Of a stretch of DNA of 64,000 nt, positions 61,002-64,000 are shown piece by piece. The position numbers and the translations under genes were made by a program. Origin of the DNA: Austwickia sp040006675 (lineage in GTDB: Bacteria > Actinomycetota > Actinomycetes > Actinomycetales > Dermatophilaceae); contig JBDTWM010000001.1 of NCBI GenBank assembly GCA_040006675.1, forward strand, positions 22,080-86,079. The letters run 5' to 3'. Position 1 is the first letter of the stretch. Each line of letters starts with the position of its first letter. The notes under the pieces are model-generated. The model made no database searches. It was not told the origin of the DNA and was given only the letters and a program-made list of their open reading frames with translations.

Positions 61002-62098
61002 GACGTCCCCCGAGCGTCTTGGTCGGCGAGGTTGTCCTTGTCGCTCGTAAGGGCCTCCGAGCAACGACGCACCGAGTCCTGATCCAACGGCATTCCGCCG
61101 TCAGCGGCGGCCCAGCACGCCACGATGAAGGCCCGCAGGCGCTCATTCGGCGTGCCTCGTCGGGCGTCCCGAACGGTCCCCTCGGCGACGGTGACTTCCG
61201 CGGTGGCGCAGGTCGCGCGGTACACCCCGGGCTGGGCGTCCACGACCGGGTCATCGTACGGTTCCCGCAGCCCCCGCAGGTCGCAGGCGACGAACCGGGG
61301 TCGATGACTCGGTGGAGCCAGCGCCGTGTCTGCCGGCGTGTTGGCGCCGGTCGTTACCCACAGCGACTCCATCCCGACCGCTACCGCGCCCGCGATGTCG
61401 GTGTCGAGGCGGTCCCCGATCGCCAACGTGCCGTCCGCCGGGACACCGAGCACGGACGCCGCCAGCTCGTACAGCGGCGGATGGGGCTTGCCCACGATGG
61501 CCACAGGGTCCACTCCGGAGGCGTTGCGCACGCACCCGAGCAACGAACCGTTGCCGGGGGCGATGCCACCCGCCATGGGGATCGTCAGGTCACCGTTCGT
61601 CGCCACCCACGGCACCCCCGTCTGCACCGCGTAGCTGGCCTCGGCCAGATCGGACCATCCGATGTCCTGGCCGAAGCCCTGCAAGACCGCCTCCACAGGC
61701 CGCGATGCCGCGGCCCTGTCGGCAGGCAACACCGGCACGAGGCCGACCCCCTGGAGCGCCCTGGCGACACCAGGGCCGCCGATGGCCAACACCGGCGCCC
61801 CGGGTGGCACCAGCCTCGCCACGTACGCCGCGGCCGCCTGCGCGCTCGTCACGACCTCCTCGTCGCGCATCCGCACGCCCAGACCGCGCAGGCGATCCCC
61901 GACGTCCTCGGGTGGGCTCGACGCGTTGTTCGTGACGAACGCCACGCCCACCCCCGCCGCGCGCATCTCGTTGATCACCTCCACGGCATGCGGCACCGCA
62001 ACATGGCCACGAAATACCACGCCGTCAAGGTCGAACAGCATGCCCCGGAACCGTGCCCGCAGACTCGCATCACCGGGGGGCGGCGTCTTCTCGCTCAT
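60998..62098 (-). CDS. HAD-superfamily phosphatase, NagD-like
   Basis: 366-residue HAD hydrolase. Motif I FDLDGVVFRGHVAVPHAVEV, motif II VAFVTNNASSPPEDVGDRL, motif III Lys in VAIVGKPHPPLYELA and motif IV AIGDRLDTDIAGAV are all intact. A C-terminal extension of about 80 residues (from TALAPPSHRPRF) goes beyond the NagD core, as in the actinobacterial Rv1692 group. That group has been described as acting on glycerol 3-phosphate; this is by family only. Confidence 0.9.
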   Translation of the reverse strand: MSEKTPPPGDASLRARFRGMLFDLDGVVFRGHVAVPHAVEVINEMRAAGVGVAFVTNNASSPPEDVGDRLRGLGVRMRDEEVVTSAQAAAAYVARLVPPGAPVLAIGGPGVARALQGVGLVPVLPADRAAASRPVEAVLQGFGQDIGWSDLAEASYAVQTGVPWVATNGDLTIPMAGGIAPGNGSLLGCVRNASGVDPVAIVGKPHPPLYELAASVLGVPADGTLAIGDRLDTDIAGAVAVGMESLWVTTGANTPADTALAPPSHRPRFVACDLRGLREPYDDPVVDAQPGVYRATCATAEVTVAEGTVRDARRGTPNERLRAFIVACWAAADGGMPLDQDSVRRCSEALTSDKDNLADQDARGTS

Positions 62099-62142
62099 GG
62101 CCCTATCCTGTCGCGATCGACAGAGGGCGCCAAGGAGGCGCG

Positions 62143-63810
62143 TCAGGGCGAAGCGTCGGATCGGCCGTCCGCCCCCGGCACGGCCGGCCCCTCGGGTTCT
62201 GGTCCGTCCCCGCCGTCGTCTGCCGGCTGACCGTCGCCGGCCGGCTCGCCCGTTGGGTTACCGGTGCCGGCCGGCTCGCCCGTTGGGTTACCGGTGCCGG
62301 CCGGCTCGTCGTCGTCGGCGGGATCGTCGTCACCAAGGTCGACAAAGACGACGCCATCGATGTCGTCGAGGCGCTCCGCCGCGTCTGTCGCGCCCTGGGG
62401 GTCCGCGTCCGCGGCCGCCGCGAACCAGGCGCGGGACAGCTCACGATCACCCCGCGCGACCAGCGCCTCGGCGTATGCGTAGAACAGACGAGGTGACCAC
62501 GGGTCCCGCCGCGCCGGATCCAGGTCCGGCGTCTCGAGAAGCACGACCGCCGCGTCGAGATCACCCATATCGCGACGAATGCCCGAGCACACGATGAGCA
62601 ACTCGACACGCTCCGCCGCGCCCAGCGTGCGCGCCTCGGGCGACCCTGCGAGTTCCAAGGCATGTTCCGGGCGGCCCAGACCCCGTTCACAATCGACCAT
62701 CATCGGGAGCAGATGGTGCGACCCGGAGAGCCGTCGAGCCGTCCGAAGCTCGGCCAAGGCAAGCTGGAAGTCCCCTTCGCGGTACGCCACCAGCCCGCGC
62801 GCCTCTCGTACCGCGGCCACGCGCCCCGCCCTGCGCACGGCGGTATCCGCGTGCTCGCGGGCCGTCGGGAGGTCATCTTCGATGAGTCGCGAGACCATGA
62901 CAAGGTGTTGCGCCACGCCCTGGGCATTGTCCTTGGTCAAGGTGCGCAGTTCACGGCGAACGCTCGCGTCGAGCTCGTAGCCGGTGACGTCTTCGGCGAT
63001 GATCGGTTCAGGGCGCCGCTCACCGATGGCCGCGCGGCGCGGTCCCCGGCGGGGACGATCCTGCCCCCCGACCGCGCCGGCAGTCCGAGCACCCTGAGGG
63101 CGAGCACCCCCCCGGCGAGCTCCGTCACGACCCCTCCCCGCGAACCCCTGTTCGTCCTGCCCCTTCCCACGGGCCCGGCGATCGTCGACCTGACCGCCCC
63201 GAGAGGTGCTGTCGCCCGGGCCGCGACGCCCACCCGACCCGCGTCGGTCGCGTCCGTCGCCCCTGCCTTCACCTTCCGCGTGCGGAACTCCCGGCGCCCG
63301 GGTTCCGCGACGACGATCTGTCGCATCGACGCGCTCCGCCCCGCCTGCCGAGGAGCCGGCCTCCGACGAATTGCCTGTCCCTGTTGTCGGCCGATCATCG
63401 CGACGGAAGCCGCCTTGTCGCGCATCATCACCAGCGCGACCACCTGCGGACGCTCCGCCATCCCGGCGTGCACGGCCAGGACCGCGACCCTGCCCCGAGT
63501 CCTGGCCGCCCACTCCTGGGACTCCCGCTCCGCCGCCGCGATTCGATGGTCGCCACTGCCTGCCTTTAGCCTCGTTCCCCCCACCCCGCCGGTCATCCCG
63601 CCGCGGACGTCGCTCTTCGGCCCCGGACGTCTCCCTCGGCGACCCCCGTTGTCCGCGGTCGCCCGTCGTCTGCCGTTCGCGCGGTCCGTCCTCACCACTG
63701 ACAGCGTCGCTACGCTCCCGCCGAACGTCTTGTCCCTGTCCAGGAACCCCTTCAGGAGCCCCTTGACGCCGCTCCACCTTCGCCCATCGAGCAGGCCCTT
63801 CCAATGACAC
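62143..63810 (-). CDS. TPR protein with long Arg/Gly-rich N-terminus
   Basis: 555 residues in three parts. Residues 1-265 are an almost pure Arg/Gly/Asp/Ser disordered region with RGG-like repeats (GRGRDGARRGG, DRRARGKG). Residues about 268-485 form a helical tetratricopeptide-type domain (VTGYELDASVRRELRTLTKDN, LVAYREGDFQLALAELRTARR). The last 65 are acidic with a 30-bp repeat-encoded EPAGTGNPTG motif. GTG start has GGGAGG six bases upstream, so the basic region is translated. The position before the HAD gene matches Rv1691 of M. tuberculosis. Function unknown; an RNA or ribosome link is only suggested by composition and the nearby rRNA operon. Confidence 0.85.
   Translation of the reverse strand: MSLEGPARWAKVERRQGAPEGVPGQGQDVRRERSDAVSGEDGPRERQTTGDRGQRGSPRETSGAEERRPRRDDRRGGGNEAKGRQWRPSNRGGGAGVPGVGGQDSGQGRGPGRARRDGGASAGGRAGDDARQGGFRRDDRPTTGTGNSSEAGSSAGGAERVDATDRRRGTRAPGVPHAEGEGRGDGRDRRGSGGRRGPGDSTSRGGQVDDRRARGKGQDEQGFAGRGRDGARRGGARPQGARTAGAVGGQDRPRRGPRRAAIGERRPEPIIAEDVTGYELDASVRRELRTLTKDNAQGVAQHLVMVSRLIEDDLPTAREHADTAVRRAGRVAAVREARGLVAYREGDFQLALAELRTARRLSGSHHLLPMMVDCERGLGRPEHALELAGSPEARTLGAAERVELLIVCSGIRRDMGDLDAAVVLLETPDLDPARRDPWSPRLFYAYAEALVARGDRELSRAWFAAAADADPQGATDAAERLDDIDGVVFVDLGDDDPADDDEPAGTGNPTGEPAGTGNPTGEPAGDGQPADDGGDGPEPEGPAVPGADGRSDASP
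62237..62310 (-). repeat. 30-bp tandem repeat in the TPR protein C-terminus
   Basis: Two full copies and a partial third copy of a 30-base unit starting gccggctcgcccgttgggtt, encoding EPAGTGNPTG twice, in frame. It lies in the acidic disordered tail. Confidence 0.75.
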
Positions 63811-63816
63811 GCTCTG

Positions 63817-63822
63817 CCTCCC
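63817..63822 (-). promoter_or_regulatory. Ribosome binding site fixing the start of the TPR protein
   Basis: GGGAGG on the minus strand, six bases before the GTG at 63810, within GAGAGGGAGG. It supports translation of the whole Arg/Gly-rich region rather than a later start. Confidence 0.7.
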
Positions 63823-63903
63823 TCTCCATGGACGACGTGTGCTCTGAGCGGCGACAGATCACCGTGCGTGCCGCGTCCCGGACCAGGGTAGCTAACCACG
63901 ACA

Positions 63904-63940
63904 AAGGAGGGGTGAAGACCAGTGGTCTTCACCCCTCCTT
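63904..63940 (-). terminator. Rho-independent terminator of the rRNA operon
   Basis: Perfect 17-bp stem aaggaggggtgaagacc/ggtcttcacccctcctt with a 3-base loop, starting seven bases after the 5S rRNA 3' end on the minus strand and followed there by TTTGTCG. Length and perfection make it the strongest hairpin in the window. Confidence 0.88.
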
Positions 63941-63947
63941 CGAGGAT

Positions 63948-64000
63948 GGTTGTCCGGCGGCGTCCTACTCTCCCACACCGTCACCAGTGCAGTACCATCG
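63948..64000 (-). rRNA. rrf: 5S ribosomal RNA, 3' part
   Basis: The minus strand reads GATGGTACTGCACTGGTGAC, then GGTGTGGGAGAGTAGGACGC and CGCCGGACAACC, the conserved last half of actinobacterial 5S rRNA. The 5' part lies beyond position 64000. The exact 3' end is estimated to within a base or two. It implies a 16S-23S-5S operon just to the right, transcribed into this window. Confidence 0.93.

Noticed and set aside
63811..63903. Separate promoter for the TPR gene just after the rRNA terminator
   Set aside because: TACCCT- and TTAGCT-like hexamers occur but no -35 fits at 16-18 bases; not enough to call.

Overview
The window is a stretch of very GC-rich actinobacterial chromosome, most likely from a member of the Micrococcales (Dermatophilaceae or Intrasporangiaceae type). 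The grounds are the base composition, the actinobacterial nucleoid factor mIHF, a degenerate helicase-dead PriA, frequent GTG starts, and gene orders shared with Mycobacterium (HAD phosphatase, tiny ORF, tlyA, nadK, recN, and pyrG next to a NUDIX gene). The genus cannot be fixed from sequence reading alone. Nearly all housekeeping genes lie on the minus strand, and many are joined by ATGA, GTGA or TGATG overlaps, so long translationally coupled operons are likely.

Read in the direction of transcription (right to left), the window opens with the 3' end of a 5S rRNA gene and a perfect 17-bp terminator hairpin. Next come an Arg/Gly-rich TPR protein, a HAD phosphatase, a 57-residue ORF, tlyA, nadK, recN, pyrG and a NUDIX hydrolase. 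A plus-strand frnE-like gene follows, then aspS, a secreted repeat protein, a plus-strand MMPL transporter and rarA. A complete plus-strand peptide ABC transporter (binding protein, two permeases, two ATPases) sits at 40.4-46.3 kb and ends with a small unknown gene.

The centre is alaS-ruvX-mltG-aroE and then aroC-aroK-aroB, interrupted at 31.4-34.5 kb by an accessory block. This block holds OsmC, a flavin/NAD reductase, an MDR oxidoreductase and what looks like a transposase remnant. After aroB come a plus-strand orphan peptide-binding lipoprotein, then efp-nusB, a plus-strand pgi, and a full pyrimidine operon pyrR-pyrB-pyrC-carA-carB-pyrK-pyrD-pyrF. An AroQ-type chorismate mutase is coupled to its end.

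The left part has mihF-gmk-rpoZ-coaBC behind a good promoter, two DUF202 membrane proteins, metK, priA, an MFS exporter, def-fmt-rsmB and the start of rpe. Together these genes cover UMP and CTP synthesis, the late shikimate pathway, translation start and maturation, CoA and SAM supply, and repair.

I found no CRISPR array, prophage, toxin system or clearly new multi-gene system. The less ordinary points are the accessory insertion in the aro cluster, several in-frame low-complexity insertions in conserved enzymes (PyrD, RsmB, the orphan binding protein, the TPR protein), strong untranslated-region hairpins around the peptide transporter, and many short tandem repeats at gene ends.
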